A stretch of 64,000 bases of DNA from Paenibacillus sp. S150 (GCF_019352175.1 NZ_JACBYI010000011.1:62001-126000); one strand, 5' to 3'; counted from the stretch's first letter, positions 8,865 through 17,954 are shown. Notes: generated by a model from the letters alone, not told the origin. Translations and numbers: made by a program.

Positions 8865-9800
8865 TCAATAGTTGACCCACAGTCGCTGGCCCAGCCACTG
8901 CAGTCCGGTGATGGCAAGCACGATGACGAACAGCACCATAACCATGGATGAGGCATAGCCTGTCTGGAGATCGACAAAAGCGGTCTGGTACATGTCATAC
9001 ACCACCACAGAGGTCGAATTCGCCGGACCGCCGTCGGTCAGCACCTTGACAAGGGCAAACGATTTGAAATTGCCGATAATTCCGGTCACCAGCAGAAAAA
9101 AAGTGGTCGGCGTCAGCAGCGGAAAGGTGATGGAGCGGAACTGGGCCATTTTGGAAGCTCCGTCGATCGTCGCCGCCTCGTACAAATCCGCGGGGATATT
9201 CTTAATCCCGGCGATATAAATGATCAGCGACACCCCGAGGTCGATCCAGATCATCAGCATCATGACCGAAGGAAGCGCATACGAGGGATCGGCCAGCCAT
9301 TTGGGCGGATGCTCGATTCCGAGCGCCATCAGGAAACCGTTCACCGGGCCGTAAGAAGGATGGAAGAGAACCTGCCATACGACTGCCACCGCAACTACGC
9401 TGGAGATTTGCGGCATGAAATAGATGACTTTGAAGGCGCCCGGGGCGTACACATGGTTGGAAATGATTACGCCGAGCACCAGCGCAATGGCCATTCCGAT
9501 CGGCACCGCAAGCAGCATGACGAAATTATTGCCCAGCGACTTCAGAAACACATCATCCTGGAACAGCTGGCGGAAATTATCCAGGCCGCTGAAGCGGATC
9601 TTATCAAAACCGGTAACGAAGGACCATTTGGTGAAGCTGAGGGCGAAGGAGAAAATCATCGGGAGCAATGTAAACACCACCACTCCCAGCAGCATCGGGC
9701 CAACAAAGAAATAACCCATGCCTGTCTCTTTCCATTTACGTTTGTTGCTGCGGGCTGCCGGAACCTCACGGGACTTTGGCAAGGCCATTGACGTCTTCAA
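8865..9800 (-). CDS. Sugar ABC transporter permease (MalF-type), first gene of amino-sugar operon
   Basis: Permease of 311 residues with six helices. The EAA loop reads DLYEAATIDGASKMAQFRSITFPLLTPTTFF. The start is a TTG at 9800, 8 bases after AAGGGGG; the next in-frame ATG (9788) is too far from that site. This is the first gene of the operon: a TATAAT box lies about 36 bases upstream. It pairs with the permease at 7985-8821 and the lipoprotein at 6490-7851. Confidence 0.9.
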   Translation of the reverse strand: MKTSMALPKSREVPAARSNKRKWKETGMGYFFVGPMLLGVVVFTLLPMIFSFALSFTKWSFVTGFDKIRFSGLDNFRQLFQDDVFLKSLGNNFVMLLAVPIGMAIALVLGVIISNHVYAPGAFKVIYFMPQISSVVAVAVVWQVLFHPSYGPVNGFLMALGIEHPPKWLADPSYALPSVMMLMIWIDLGVSLIIYIAGIKNIPADLYEAATIDGASKMAQFRSITFPLLTPTTFFLLVTGIIGNFKSFALVKVLTDGGPANSTSVVVYDMYQTAFVDLQTGYASSMVMVLFVIVLAITGLQWLGQRLWVNY

Positions 9801-9835
9801 GGTGCTGTCCCCCTTCTTGCGTGATGTTATCTCTC

Positions 9836-9864
9836 ATTATAGAAAAGCGGCGGATTTTACATAA
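9836..9864 (-). promoter_or_regulatory. Promoter of the amino-sugar operon
   Basis: A perfect -10 box TATAAT (9836-9841, minus strand) is preceded at 17 bases by a weak -35 box TTATGT (9859-9864). The weak -35 fits a promoter that needs an activator such as the AraC-type regulator encoded in the operon. A direct repeat of AAAACGGT in A-rich context lies further upstream at about 9907-9923 and could be a binding site. Confidence 0.6.
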
Positions 9865-10068
9865 GTCACGATCCTGACCCGTTCGGAAAAATTTTTACCT
9901 TATCTGAAAACGGTAAAAAACGGTCCGGGATTGCGCAAAATAGTTGATTTACAGCGGGAACGCGCTTTGTTATGTTCTAGGCACAAACATAGTCAATGCT
10001 TCCAAAGCGAGTTCTGTTAAGAATTATTCAGGAAGCATATGCTGACAAAACTTTGAGGAGGAATGTTA

Positions 10069-10833
10069 ATGAACGCGAATTCGGATATTATGGCTGCTTA
10101 TATGGATAGCATTGTGGGGCTGCTGGACGAAATCCGCAGTGAGCCGCGCGAGAAGCTGCAGGAGGTGGCGCAGCTGCTTGCCGATCACATTGCGGAGGAC
10201 AAGCTGGTATATCTGTACGGTCCGGGCGGACATTCCAATATGAATGCCACCGAGGTGTTCTTCCGCGCCGGAGGCCTGATGCATATCAGCGCCATTCTGG
10301 ATGAAGGCACGATGATCTCGAACGGAGCCCTGCGCTCCATGGCCGTTGAACGCACCCCCGGTTACGGCACCCTTGTTATTGAAGACAACCGTTTGGGGGA
10401 AGGCGACATTCTGATTCTGGCCAACGCTTATGGCATTAACACCGCCTGCATCGATGCCGCGGAGGAGGCAAAACGGCGGGGCGTCACCACGATTGCCGTA
10501 ACCTCGGTGGGCCATGCGCAGGCCACCCCCAAAGACCATATTGCCCGCCACCCTTCGGGGCAGAATCTGTATGAGCTCTGCGACTATTGCCTGGACAGCA
10601 AAGTGAAGCCCGGGGATGCCGCAATTCACATTGACGGCATTGAACCGAAGATGGGCTCCACCTCGACATTCGCCAACGCTTTTCTGCTCAACTCACTGAT
10701 GATGACCACAGCCGCCTATCTGGGGGAAAAAGGCCTTGAGGTGCCGGTCTGGCGCAGCGGCAACGCCCCCGGCGGGGATGAATGGAACAACCGTTTCATT
10801 GAACGCTTCAAGGGCCGCGTCCGCTGGCTGTAA
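10069..10833 (+). CDS. SIS-domain sugar-phosphate protein (UPF0309/NagS-like)
   Basis: Protein of 254 residues with a SIS (sugar isomerase) fold. The phosphosugar loop is YLYGPGGHSN near residue 48, then come DILILANAYGINTACIDAAEEAKRRGVTTIAVTS-type strands and a C-terminal substrate region with GSTSTFANAF. This architecture matches the UPF0309 family. From memory, its Streptomyces member SCO4393 (NagS) was reported to act on GlcNAc-6-phosphate as a dehydratase; I cannot verify that here. Two ATGs compete: the one at 10069 lies 7 bases after GAGGAGG, the one at 10063 only one base after it, so 10069 is used. It is divergent from the amino-sugar importer operon, supporting a role with GlcNAc-6-phosphate or a related phosphosugar. 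Confidence 0.85.
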   Translation: MNANSDIMAAYMDSIVGLLDEIRSEPREKLQEVAQLLADHIAEDKLVYLYGPGGHSNMNATEVFFRAGGLMHISAILDEGTMISNGALRSMAVERTPGYGTLVIEDNRLGEGDILILANAYGINTACIDAAEEAKRRGVTTIAVTSVGHAQATPKDHIARHPSGQNLYELCDYCLDSKVKPGDAAIHIDGIEPKMGSTSTFANAFLLNSLMMTTAAYLGEKGLEVPVWRSGNAPGGDEWNNRFIERFKGRVRWL

Positions 10834-10963
10834 GGCAATAAGGCCGGGCCGCCTGTGCAGCTGATGGCCCCCATAGGAAATGAGCATGGGGACGAAGCTA
10901 TTTTCAGGCAGCAGTGCCTCTCTCCATCCGTACCCGGAGGCCCTGCTTGCAGAGGAGCCCGAC

Positions 10964-11062
10964 AAGCAGAAACGGCTACGCCGTCCTTATAAGGGACGGG
11001 GTGTTTCAGCGAGAAATAGAAGGATAACTTAGTGGGCCAGCATATAAATGCTTATATTTGAA
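10964..11062 (+). repeat. R3 dispersed repeat, copy a
   Basis: Starts AAGCAGAAACGGCTACGCC and contains two small stems (ACGGC/GCCGT and CCGTCC/GGACGG), then TTTCAGCGAGAAATAGAAGG and a tail CATATAAATGCTTATATTTG. It runs straight into R2 copy a. The other copies are at 18089, 55513 and 63745 (partial). Confidence 0.75.
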
Positions 11063-11152
11063 CATAACCCCACAAAGCGGGGCTTTGGCTTCGAGATGAC
11101 TCAGGTACTTTGCGGAGGCCCTAAAACATATAAATTTTTATCTTTGAACAAA
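11063..11152 (+). repeat. R2 dispersed repeat, copy a (short form)
   Basis: Begins ATAACCCCACAAAG, continues with GGCTTTGGCTTCGAGATGAC and CAGGTACTTTGCGGAGGCCC, and ends with the common tail CATATAAATTTTTATCTTTG. This copy has small changes in the CTTTGCGGGGACCCC core compared with those at 38349 and 63661. No terminator stem follows its tail. Confidence 0.75.
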
Positions 11153-11267
11153 TAAGTAGCAGCTTAACAAGAATGATGCAGCGTTCCAGCCTAGAATACT
11201 TTCATCGCAGTCTTCGCGCTAATGAGAATTTGGCAACTCCTGCCGTGGAGCTGATCTGCGGAGAGCG

Positions 11268-11453
11268 AAGTGGAAAAAGTAAAACTAATCCGGGGCCATC
11301 TGACTCTCAAACCATCCGTAGTGGGAAAAAGTAGAACTAATCGGACCAAATGTACCAAAATCTGGTCACTAGGCTTAAATTAGGTATACAAAATCCCACT
11401 AAATCCTGCTGGTGGATGGATTTCAGCTAAATAGTTCTACTAATTCCACTTAG
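11268..11453 (+). repeat. R1 nested-palindrome repeat, copy A (subtype I)
   Basis: Outer arms AAGTGGAAAAAGTAAAACTAA (11268) and its inverse ending CTAATTCCACTTAG (11453). Inner arms start TAGTGGGAAAAAGTAGAACTAA at 11319 and close at ACAAAATCCCACTAAA (11389-11403). The inner right arm has AAAAT where perfect pairing would need a T-run, so the inner stem carries an A-rich bulge; copies B and D share this. Confidence 0.8.
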
Positions 11454-11640
11454 TTTTCAGGTCAGCATCAACTGCTTATCCGGTCAGCCGCTTACCTGGA
11501 AAGTCACAGAGCCGTTCAGTCTCTCTCTTCCGGCTGTCACTCATCCGACCACTCACTAGTTCCCGCGTTTCTCCGGCCTGGCTTATGTAAAATCGGCGTT
11601 CAGACGATTTCCAGGTCTTTCATATCGTTTTCAGTTGTTA

Positions 11641-11738
11641 GGTCGTTTTGGTTGGTTAGCTCGTTAAGCGTTTCTGTTGTTTGGTCGTTTTGGTCGGTTA
11701 GCTCGTTTTGGTCGTTTGGTCGTTTGGTCGTTTGGTGT
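11641..11738 (+). repeat. GTCGTTTG-type short tandem tract
   Basis: About 100 bp built from variants of GGTCGTTTTGGTC and GGTCGTTTG, becoming exact near the right end (three consecutive TCGTTTGG units). It lies 86 bases before the GH20 start. It makes no sensible protein. Confidence 0.75.
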
Positions 11739-11823
11739 ACTTTCGTTCTATTCCTTTAAGCGGAAACGCTCCCGCCACCCGTTAAAAGAGGCGGAGCACG
11801 TATCATAAACCTAGGAGGCAGCT

Positions 11824-13644
11824 ATGAATATTCATCTAATTCCCCAGCCGCAGGTGGTGCAGAGCCGGGGACAGGAATTGGTCAGCGGCATTTCCGGCTG
11901 GACGGTGCGGCTGGCATTGCCTGTCCCGGATGCCCGTATAACCCGGCTCGCCGAGGCGCTTTTTGCCGGAGTGCAGGAGACGGCGCAGCCCGGCAGCATC
12001 TGCGCTCTGGTCCTGGAAGGACTGCCCTTGAATCCCGTTATGGCCGCAAGGGTCGCCGGGAAGCATGACGGCTACGTGCTGGCCGTGGACCAGGGCCGGC
12101 TGGAGGTGTATGCCCACTCTGCTCCCGGGCTGTTCTATGGACTTAAGACGCTGGAGCAGCTGCTGTTAAGCGGCGGCGGCAGCGTGCCCGCATTGACTAT
12201 CGCGGACTGGGCCGATTTGCGGCTGCGGAGCGATTATCTCGATCTGCGCACCGTCTACCCGACCTATGAGCACATGCTGGAGTACGTGGCAGAGCTGTCA
12301 AGCTATAAAATCAACACGCTGATTATCGAGTATGAAGACAAGCTGCCATTCCGGCAGCTTGCCTTCCTGCGGCATTCCGAGTTCGCGTTCACGGAAGAGG
12401 AACACCGCCTGCTGCTGCAGACGGCCCACGACAACTTCGTAACGGTCATTCCCAAGCAGCAATCCTTCGGCCACCTGGAATACATCCTGAAGCATCCGGC
12501 CTATATCGGCCTGCGCGAAACCCCGGAGACGGTATCCGAGCTCTGCCCGAACCGGGCCGGCTCCTATGAGATGATGGCCGGCATCCTGGAGGAGGTCGCC
12601 GCACTGCATCCGGAGAGCGAATATCTTCATCTCGGCTGCGATGAAGTCTGGAGCCTCGGCACCTGCGAGGACTGCCGCAGATCGGGCCTGACCCGCGAAG
12701 CCTCCTTCATCCGCTTCGTCAATCTTCTGGCTGCCAAGGCCGTAAGCCTGGGCAAGCGGCCGATGATCTGGCATGACATGCTGATGCATGCCGCACCGGA
12801 GGAGCTTGCCTTACTCGACAAACGCGTGATTGTTGTCGTGTGGCTCTACGGCGGACACCGGATGAAGGCCGACGCCCGGGCCATTCTCCACAAGCTGCGC
12901 GATGCGGGGATTGAGACGCTTGGCGCCTCCTCCGTGCGCTGCTGGGATGATAACGGCGACCAGAACTACCCGGTCATTCACAACCGGATCAGCAACATTC
13001 TGGGCTGGACCGGGCTGGCGCGCTCGGAGCAGCTGGAAGGCATCATCGGCACGAACTGGGCCTGCCCGTTCTCCCTTGGCAGCCCGTACGGGCTGTTCGA
13101 AACTTCGAGATACCCCGCTTTTTTCTCAGCTGATCAGAGCTGGAATTTTGCGGCGGATGAGGGAAGCTATCTGGAGCGTTTTCTGCTTCAGTACCACGGT
13201 CTTCCGGCAGCCGAGCTGCCGCCCGGAGTACTGGAGGGCTGGGAGGACTACACAGCGGCGGATTATTATCAGCTGGTTCCGCAGCTGCTCCCGGCACTGA
13301 AGCGGAACCGGCTTACCGCCGAGCTGATCGACGTGATGCTCCAGTATGAAATTCCTGCACAGCGCAGCTTCCCGCTGCAGACCTTCCTGTTCCGGGGAGT
13401 GCTCTCCCCGGACAGCGAGGAAGTGTTCACCTTCATGCGGGAGAAGCACAAAACCGGCTATGGCAAGCTGCTCGCTGCCAAGAGAAACATGGAAGCCGTG
13501 CTGGCACAGCTGCTGCCTCCGCGCATGGCCGGGCTGTTCCTGATGTCCCGGTTCTACCGCATGGAGCTGTTCGAGGACAATCTGCGGGGAATGATCAAGG
13601 ATCTGTCCGTCATCAATCAGGAAGGTGGAGATACTCATGCCTGA
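11824..13644 (+). CDS. Cytoplasmic beta-N-acetylhexosaminidase, GH20
   Basis: Glycoside hydrolase family 20 enzyme of 606 residues that removes terminal GlcNAc or GalNAc by substrate-assisted catalysis. An N-terminal GH20b-like domain (about 1-130, ending PGLFYGLKTLEQLL) precedes the TIM barrel, which opens with the DLRTVYPT segment. The catalytic Asp-Glu pair is D273-E274 in LHLGCDEVWSLG. There is no signal peptide or lipobox, so it acts inside the cell, in keeping with import of intact oligosaccharides by the neighbouring ABC system. AGGAGG lies 5 bases before the ATG. Its stop overlaps the downstream GNAT gene by 8 bases. Confidence 0.92.
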   Translation: MNIHLIPQPQVVQSRGQELVSGISGWTVRLALPVPDARITRLAEALFAGVQETAQPGSICALVLEGLPLNPVMAARVAGKHDGYVLAVDQGRLEVYAHSAPGLFYGLKTLEQLLLSGGGSVPALTIADWADLRLRSDYLDLRTVYPTYEHMLEYVAELSSYKINTLIIEYEDKLPFRQLAFLRHSEFAFTEEEHRLLLQTAHDNFVTVIPKQQSFGHLEYILKHPAYIGLRETPETVSELCPNRAGSYEMMAGILEEVAALHPESEYLHLGCDEVWSLGTCEDCRRSGLTREASFIRFVNLLAAKAVSLGKRPMIWHDMLMHAAPEELALLDKRVIVVVWLYGGHRMKADARAILHKLRDAGIETLGASSVRCWDDNGDQNYPVIHNRISNILGWTGLARSEQLEGIIGTNWACPFSLGSPYGLFETSRYPAFFSADQSWNFAADEGSYLERFLLQYHGLPAAELPPGVLEGWEDYTAADYYQLVPQLLPALKRNRLTAELIDVMLQYEIPAQRSFPLQTFLFRGVLSPDSEEVFTFMREKHKTGYGKLLAAKRNMEAVLAQLLPPRMAGLFLMSRFYRMELFEDNLRGMIKDLSVINQEGGDTHA

Positions 13645-14116
13645 TATGCTTGTCAAGCTGTATGATTTGCCGGAGAAGCAGGGGCTGCTGGACAGCCTGC
13701 GCAGCCGGGGCATCGTCATTAAACGGGCCATGACCGGGGATAAGCAGGCCATCGTCGATTTTGTCGGCAGCCATTTCACGGCAAGCTGGCGCAGCGAATG
13801 TGAATGTGCTTTTGCCCGGCTGCCCGTCAATTGCTATATCGCCGTCAAGGACGGGACCGTCATTGGCTTCGCCTGCCATGATGTGGTCGTCCGCAACTTT
13901 TTTGGCCCCACCGGCGTGCTGGAGGAATACCGGGGACTTGGCGTCGGCAAGGCGCTGCTGCTTGAATGCCTCTGCGCCATGCGCCAAAATGGCTATGGCT
14001 ATGCCGTGATCGGCTGGGTCGTGGACGCACTCTCCTTCTATGAGCGGAGTGTCGGGGCCATCGCCATTCCGGACTCCTTTCCCGGTGCCTACAGGGATAT
14101 GATCGGGCTGGAGTAG
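13637..14116 (+). CDS. GNAT-family N-acetyltransferase
   Basis: Protein of 159 residues with the acetyl-CoA loop of the GNAT fold, EYRGLGVGKALL (Q/R-x-x-G-x-G/A type), preceded by a beta strand with GFACHDVVVRNFFGPTGV. The ATG at 13637 follows GGTGGAG by 6 bases and overlaps the GH20 stop; the GTG at 13625 has no better site. The overlap means the two proteins are made together, so an amino sugar is an attractive acetyl acceptor, but the substrate is not shown by the sequence. A strong terminator follows at 14195. Confidence 0.85.
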   Translation: MPDMLVKLYDLPEKQGLLDSLRSRGIVIKRAMTGDKQAIVDFVGSHFTASWRSECECAFARLPVNCYIAVKDGTVIGFACHDVVVRNFFGPTGVLEEYRGLGVGKALLLECLCAMRQNGYGYAVIGWVVDALSFYERSVGAIAIPDSFPGAYRDMIGLE

Positions 14117-14194
14117 CTTATTGCAGCGTCTGTTGCAGGGTCCCCCCAAGGCCCGGCAGTCGATGCGCCCGGTATAACATCCAGCAATAAACAG

Positions 14195-14235
14195 GCCGTA
14201 CAATCCCGTAATTACGGGATTGTACGGCTTTTTTT
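14195..14235 (+). terminator. Rho-independent terminator of GH20-GNAT operon
   Basis: A perfect inverted repeat with arms CCGTACAATCCCGTA and TACGGGATTGTACGG is followed by seven T. An R2 repeat begins immediately after the T-run. Confidence 0.93.
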
Positions 14236-14407
14236 GAAAGATAAAAATTTATATGGTTTGGGGTCCCCGCAAAGTACCTGAGTGATCTTCGAAGCCAAGG
14301 CCCCGCTACCCTGGAAATAACTTTACGGATTAGGATAAGCGCTCCCCATTTCCATCCTCTGTGGTGCCGCGCCAGCGGCATGGATGGCTTTGTGGGGTTA
14401 TTTTGCG
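14236..14407 (-). repeat. R2 dispersed repeat, copy b (long form, inverted)
   Basis: Reads on the minus strand as the R2 sequence: CCCCACAAAG, then an insert of about 75 bp with a GCCGC/GCGGC hairpin, then GGGGCCTTGGC, the CTTTGCGGGGACCCC core and the tail. The tail end touches the T-run of the terminator at 14229-14235. The long insert is shared with copy c (28230). Confidence 0.8.
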
Positions 14408-14671
14408 GACAAGCTTGCACCTGGCTCTAAATGGATTGAACAAATTGCCTGCGGATTCCCCCGGGCGGCGCTTGCTTTCAATGCTTCCATATTCTTACTT
14501 ATTGAAATTAATCCGGGTGAAGAGTAATCTTAAGAATAAGCGGAACCGCAAAAAAGGCGGCTTTTCCTTCATGCTTCATCCGGAGAATTACAATCAGCTT
14601 GAGCATCATTCAATCTCTTTTAACACGAAGCCTGTATGCTGGAGGCAACTACAATCAGAGAGGTGAAGTGA
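14408..14671. other. Short spacer before the phospholipase-like gene
   Basis: Nothing certain. A GC-rich inverted piece (GCGGAACCGCAAAAAAGG) lies near 14538. The ribosome site of the next gene is AGAGGTGAAG just before 14672. Confidence 0.4.
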
Positions 14672-15652
14672 ATGCCGAATATATGGATGCATCTGGAATA
14701 TGGACAGCAGCTTGCGGAGGAGTTCAGCGGAGATTTTCCATTTCTGGCGGAGATGAAGACCCGTCCTGAGCTGTTCCAGCTCGGCTGCCAGGGACCGGAT
14801 TTCCTGCTGTACCACAGCTTTCTTCCCTGGAAAAAGGATACCCGGGCGCTCAGGCTGGGTGACCTCATGCACACGGAGAGCTGCGGGCCTGTACTGTTCG
14901 AATTTTGGCAGCGGGCCCTGGCCCTGCCCTCTGACGAGCTGAAGGAGGCGCAGCAATATTTCCTGGGCTTCCTTACCCACCATCTGCTGGACCGTAATCT
15001 TCATCCCTATATCAATTGGAAAGCGGGCTACAAGCACCGCAATCACCAGCGTTTTGAGATTGTTCTCGACACCTTGTTCATGAAGCGGCTGAAGCAGGTG
15101 GATACGTGGAGGCATGCGGTCTGGAAAAAAATCAATGTCGGCTCCCGCCTGCCCTTCCCGGTCCACCATATTCTTCACGAAACGGCGGCTGTCTGGTACC
15201 CGGAGACCAAACGCCTGCCGGCTGAAATCTGGCATGAGGCGTACCTTGACATGATTCTGGCGCATAAATGCTTATTTGATCCTAAGGGCTGGAAGAAATC
15301 GCTGCTCAGGGGCAAAGCCCGCCGCCTCTTCTCACAGCAGCTGTCCCCTGCGGAGGAACGGCTTGATTATTTGAATGAGCAGCACGGCGAATGGCGGCAT
15401 TCGGCGCTATACTCCGAGGTGCGGACCGAAAGCGTCTGGGATCTATGGGAAGAGGCGCTTGCGGAGGGGCGGACAGTGCTGCGTGCCCTGGCTACATGGC
15501 TGAACAGCACGGTGCCGGCAGAAGCCGCCCGCGCACTGGAGCAATTCAAGCATGTGCTGGGTGACCGTTCCTACGATACAGGCAAAGAGTGCAGCAGCCA
15601 GCTGAAGAATCTGTATGCCGAGCCGATTTGGGATACGGGCATTATCTCCTAA
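14672..15652 (+). CDS. Zinc-dependent phospholipase C family protein
   Basis: Protein of 326 residues resembling the zinc-dependent phospholipase C/hydrolase family (PF00882-like). The start MPNIWMHLEYGQQLAEEF supplies an early metal-binding histidine. GCQGPDFLLYH and FLGFLTHHLLDRNLHPYI carry the clustered His/Asp residues that hold the zinc ions. There is no signal peptide, unlike secreted phospholipase C toxins, so it is more like the intracellular Bacillus family members of unknown substrate. AGAGGTG precedes the ATG. It stands alone between the GNAT terminator and a convergent transporter gene. Confidence 0.8.
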   Translation: MPNIWMHLEYGQQLAEEFSGDFPFLAEMKTRPELFQLGCQGPDFLLYHSFLPWKKDTRALRLGDLMHTESCGPVLFEFWQRALALPSDELKEAQQYFLGFLTHHLLDRNLHPYINWKAGYKHRNHQRFEIVLDTLFMKRLKQVDTWRHAVWKKINVGSRLPFPVHHILHETAAVWYPETKRLPAEIWHEAYLDMILAHKCLFDPKGWKKSLLRGKARRLFSQQLSPAEERLDYLNEQHGEWRHSALYSEVRTESVWDLWEEALAEGRTVLRALATWLNSTVPAEAARALEQFKHVLGDRSYDTGKECSSQLKNLYAEPIWDTGIIS

Positions 15653-15853
15653 AGCCCCAATTCATGCCCCCAATGAACGGCAGATCTTGCGCCGCAGATC
15701 CCTGCGTCTGCAAAACTTATCATTACGACACGTTCAATGTAAAAATCCGCATGTTTTGTCCGCTCGCCGGGCATTCTACAGCAGAGCGAAGAATACAAGG
15801 ACAGGCGCGGCCTTAAGCAGTCTGTATATTTGACAAAAGCTAAGTTTCAGCAA

Positions 15854-15904
15854 AACAGCGGCAGTCCAGGACATTATTTCCGTCCCAGGCTGCCGCTGTT
15901 CTAT
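15854..15904. terminator. Hairpin between convergent genes
   Basis: Arms AACAGCGGCAG and CTGCCGCTGTT with a 25-base loop lie between the phospholipase-like gene and the convergent MFS gene. The flanks are only moderately T-rich (CTATTGTT on the plus strand, TTGCTG on the minus strand), so it is a probable rather than strong bidirectional terminator. Confidence 0.6.
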
Positions 15905-15927
15905 TGTTGAAGAGCATCCATGAGCAG

Positions 15928-17253
15928 CTAGACCTCTGCCGCCGCATTTGCTTGAAACTCTGGCGGGACGGGCGGTTCCCCATCCTGCAGCGCGTCCTTC
16001 TTCCCCTTCTCCACATCAAGCTTCAGCACGACCGCAATGCCAAGCCCGAAGAACAGCAGCAGAGAGAGGATGCCAAGCCGCGGATTTCCGGTGAGCTGCC
16101 CGACCAGGCCGAATACAAACGGGCCGAAGATGGAAGAGAACTTGCTGGTTATGTTCACAAAGCCAAAAAACTCCCCGGTGCGCTTCAGCGGCATCAGATC
16201 GCTGAGCAGGGAACGGGAAATCGATTGGCTTCCCCCTTGCACCAGACCCACCATAATCGCCAGGATATAAAAATGCAGGGCATGGGTCATGCCGAAGCCC
16301 AGAATTACGATCAGCAGATAGATGCACAGCGAGACCAGCAGCATCCGTTTGGCCCCGAGGCGTTCCGCAGCTTTGCCGAGCAGAATGGTGCTTGGAAAGC
16401 CCACAAACTGCGTAATCAGCAGCGCCAGAATCAGATCGCTTGCGCCGATCCCCATCGTCGTCCCATAAATCGTCGCCATCAATATAATCGTGTTGATCCC
16501 ATCGTTGTAGAACCAGAAGGCTGCAATCAGCCGGACCAGCTGGGGATAGCGCTTGATATCACGGTAAGTTCCCCCGATTCTCCGGGCGGCTGCCCGGACA
16601 TACCCGCTTACGCTTAAGCTCCCGGTCTGACGGGGAAGATTGGGCACACGGCGGATAACCGGAATGGAGAATATCAGCCACCACAGCCCTACCGTTACAA
16701 ACGACAGCCTTGTTCCCGTCAGCGTGTCCTTCATACCGAACAGCTGCGGCTGCTGGATCATCAGCAGGTTGACCGCCAGCAGCACGCCGCCTCCCGCATA
16801 ACCGAGGGCATAGCCTTTGGCGGAGACATCATCTCTTGTACCGGAAGGGACCAGGTCAGGCAGCATCGAGTCATAAAAGGTCAGGCTCCCGGCAAAGCCA
16901 AGGGTAGACAGCACCAGCAGCGTGGAAGCGAGCAGCCAGTCCCCCTCTCCGACCAGCGCAAAGCCCATGGTTGAAACAATGCCGAGCAGGGCAAACACGG
17001 TCAGAAAGCTGGTTTTACGGCCGGACAGGTCGGAAATGGAGCCGAGCAGCGGCGACACCACCGCGACCAGCGCCATCCCGATGGCGTGTGTATAAGCAAG
17101 ATAGGAAGCCGCCGTATTCTCGCTGAGCCCGCTCGCCGCCACCGAGCTGTAAAAAACCGGCAGCACTGCGGCCAATACAGTGGTCGCATAAGCTGAATTT
17201 GCCCAATCATACATGAGCCATGCCCGTACCGCAGATTTATTCATGCTAATCAT
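15928..17253 (-). CDS. MFS transporter, UMF1/Atg22-like
   Basis: Integral membrane protein of 441 residues with about 12 helices. The opening VRAWLMYDWANSAYATTVLAAVLPVF is the hallmark of the UMF1 (Atg22-like) branch of the major facilitator superfamily, and the 2-3 loop GSISDLSGRKTSF follows. Members are thought to export amino acids or related compounds, but the substrate is unknown here. Two ATGs, at 17253 and 17244, share a GAGAGGG site; the first is close to it and the second slightly far, so the start is uncertain by three residues. Confidence 0.88.
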   Translation of the reverse strand: MISMNKSAVRAWLMYDWANSAYATTVLAAVLPVFYSSVAASGLSENTAASYLAYTHAIGMALVAVVSPLLGSISDLSGRKTSFLTVFALLGIVSTMGFALVGEGDWLLASTLLVLSTLGFAGSLTFYDSMLPDLVPSGTRDDVSAKGYALGYAGGGVLLAVNLLMIQQPQLFGMKDTLTGTRLSFVTVGLWWLIFSIPVIRRVPNLPRQTGSLSVSGYVRAAARRIGGTYRDIKRYPQLVRLIAAFWFYNDGINTIILMATIYGTTMGIGASDLILALLITQFVGFPSTILLGKAAERLGAKRMLLVSLCIYLLIVILGFGMTHALHFYILAIMVGLVQGGSQSISRSLLSDLMPLKRTGEFFGFVNITSKFSSIFGPFVFGLVGQLTGNPRLGILSLLLFFGLGIAVVLKLDVEKGKKDALQDGEPPVPPEFQANAAAEV

Positions 17254-17377
17254 TTCCCTCTCATCTAACCGAATTTACAAGTACGCAGCCTCGTTCACTT
17301 GGATAGATTATAGACGGGAAACGTCACAGAGGTATTCTGTCAATGTTTGCGGAGTATTAATTCTTCCGGACATAGCT

Positions 17378-17954
17378 AAGTGGAATTAGTAACACTAATT
17401 TCTCAGAAAATTGTTTAGCAGCAGCTCCTACATAGATTGAACTTGTAATTTTTCTATTTAGGATTGGTCGTGACTCCGGAGAATGCTTGGACTTCCCGCC
17501 GCTGCCCGTCTGCAGATTTCTTGATGTATACACTGTTCGCGGTGGAAATCCGCAGACAAAGGCAGACGCTCCGCTCCTGCAGTCTCCAAATTCCCTTCCG
17601 CACCTTTTTCGCCAGCCGTAATTAGTGGTAAAAAGGACCCCTAAGGTAGCGCATTCGGAGCCTGGATCATCCCTAGTGGGAAAAAGTACAACTAATTCGG
17701 CTGAAATCAGGTGTATGGGGGGAGATGGCCTCCAATAAGTGTATAAAATCCCACTAAAGCCTGTTAAATCCAGAATTCCAGCCCATTAGTGTTACTTTTT
17801 CCACTTCGCTTCGTTCCCTATGAACCTCCTTGCGTCCATCAGCTAGTTCAGGTTCTCCGGTTCAATTCATATAGTGCGATTTTCTACACCTATTTCAAGC
17901 TGTTTCAGCATACAACGGCCGTATCTAGTGAAATAGTTTTACTTTTTCCACTTA
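17378..17954 (+). repeat. R1 nested-palindrome repeat, copy B (expanded, subtype I)
   Basis: Several modules lie in a row: AAGTGGAATTAGTAACACTAA at 17378, TTAGTGGTAAAAAGGA near 17622, TAGTGGGAAAAAGTACAACT at 17674, AAAATCCCACTAAA near 17744, TTAGTGTTACTTTTTCCACT ending 17806, and a further right arm TAGTTTTACTTTTTCCACTT ending 17953. It is longer than the other copies because unique sequence separates the first two modules and an extra right arm is present. Confidence 0.7.

Larger units (their letters stand above)
10834..11823. other. Gene-free 990-bp interval made largely of dispersed and tandem repeats
   Basis: No gene. From left to right it holds an R3 copy, an R2 copy, an R1 nested palindrome and a GTCGTTTG-type tandem tract; each is listed separately. 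No terminator was recognised for the SIS gene, and no confident promoter for the GH20 gene. A sequence resembling a CcpA site (GGAAACGCTCCC) sits at about 11763 but has three mismatches. Confidence 0.6.

Noticed and set aside
11757-11775. Possible cre site before the GH20 gene
   Set aside because: Three mismatches at conserved positions; not strong enough to list as a site.
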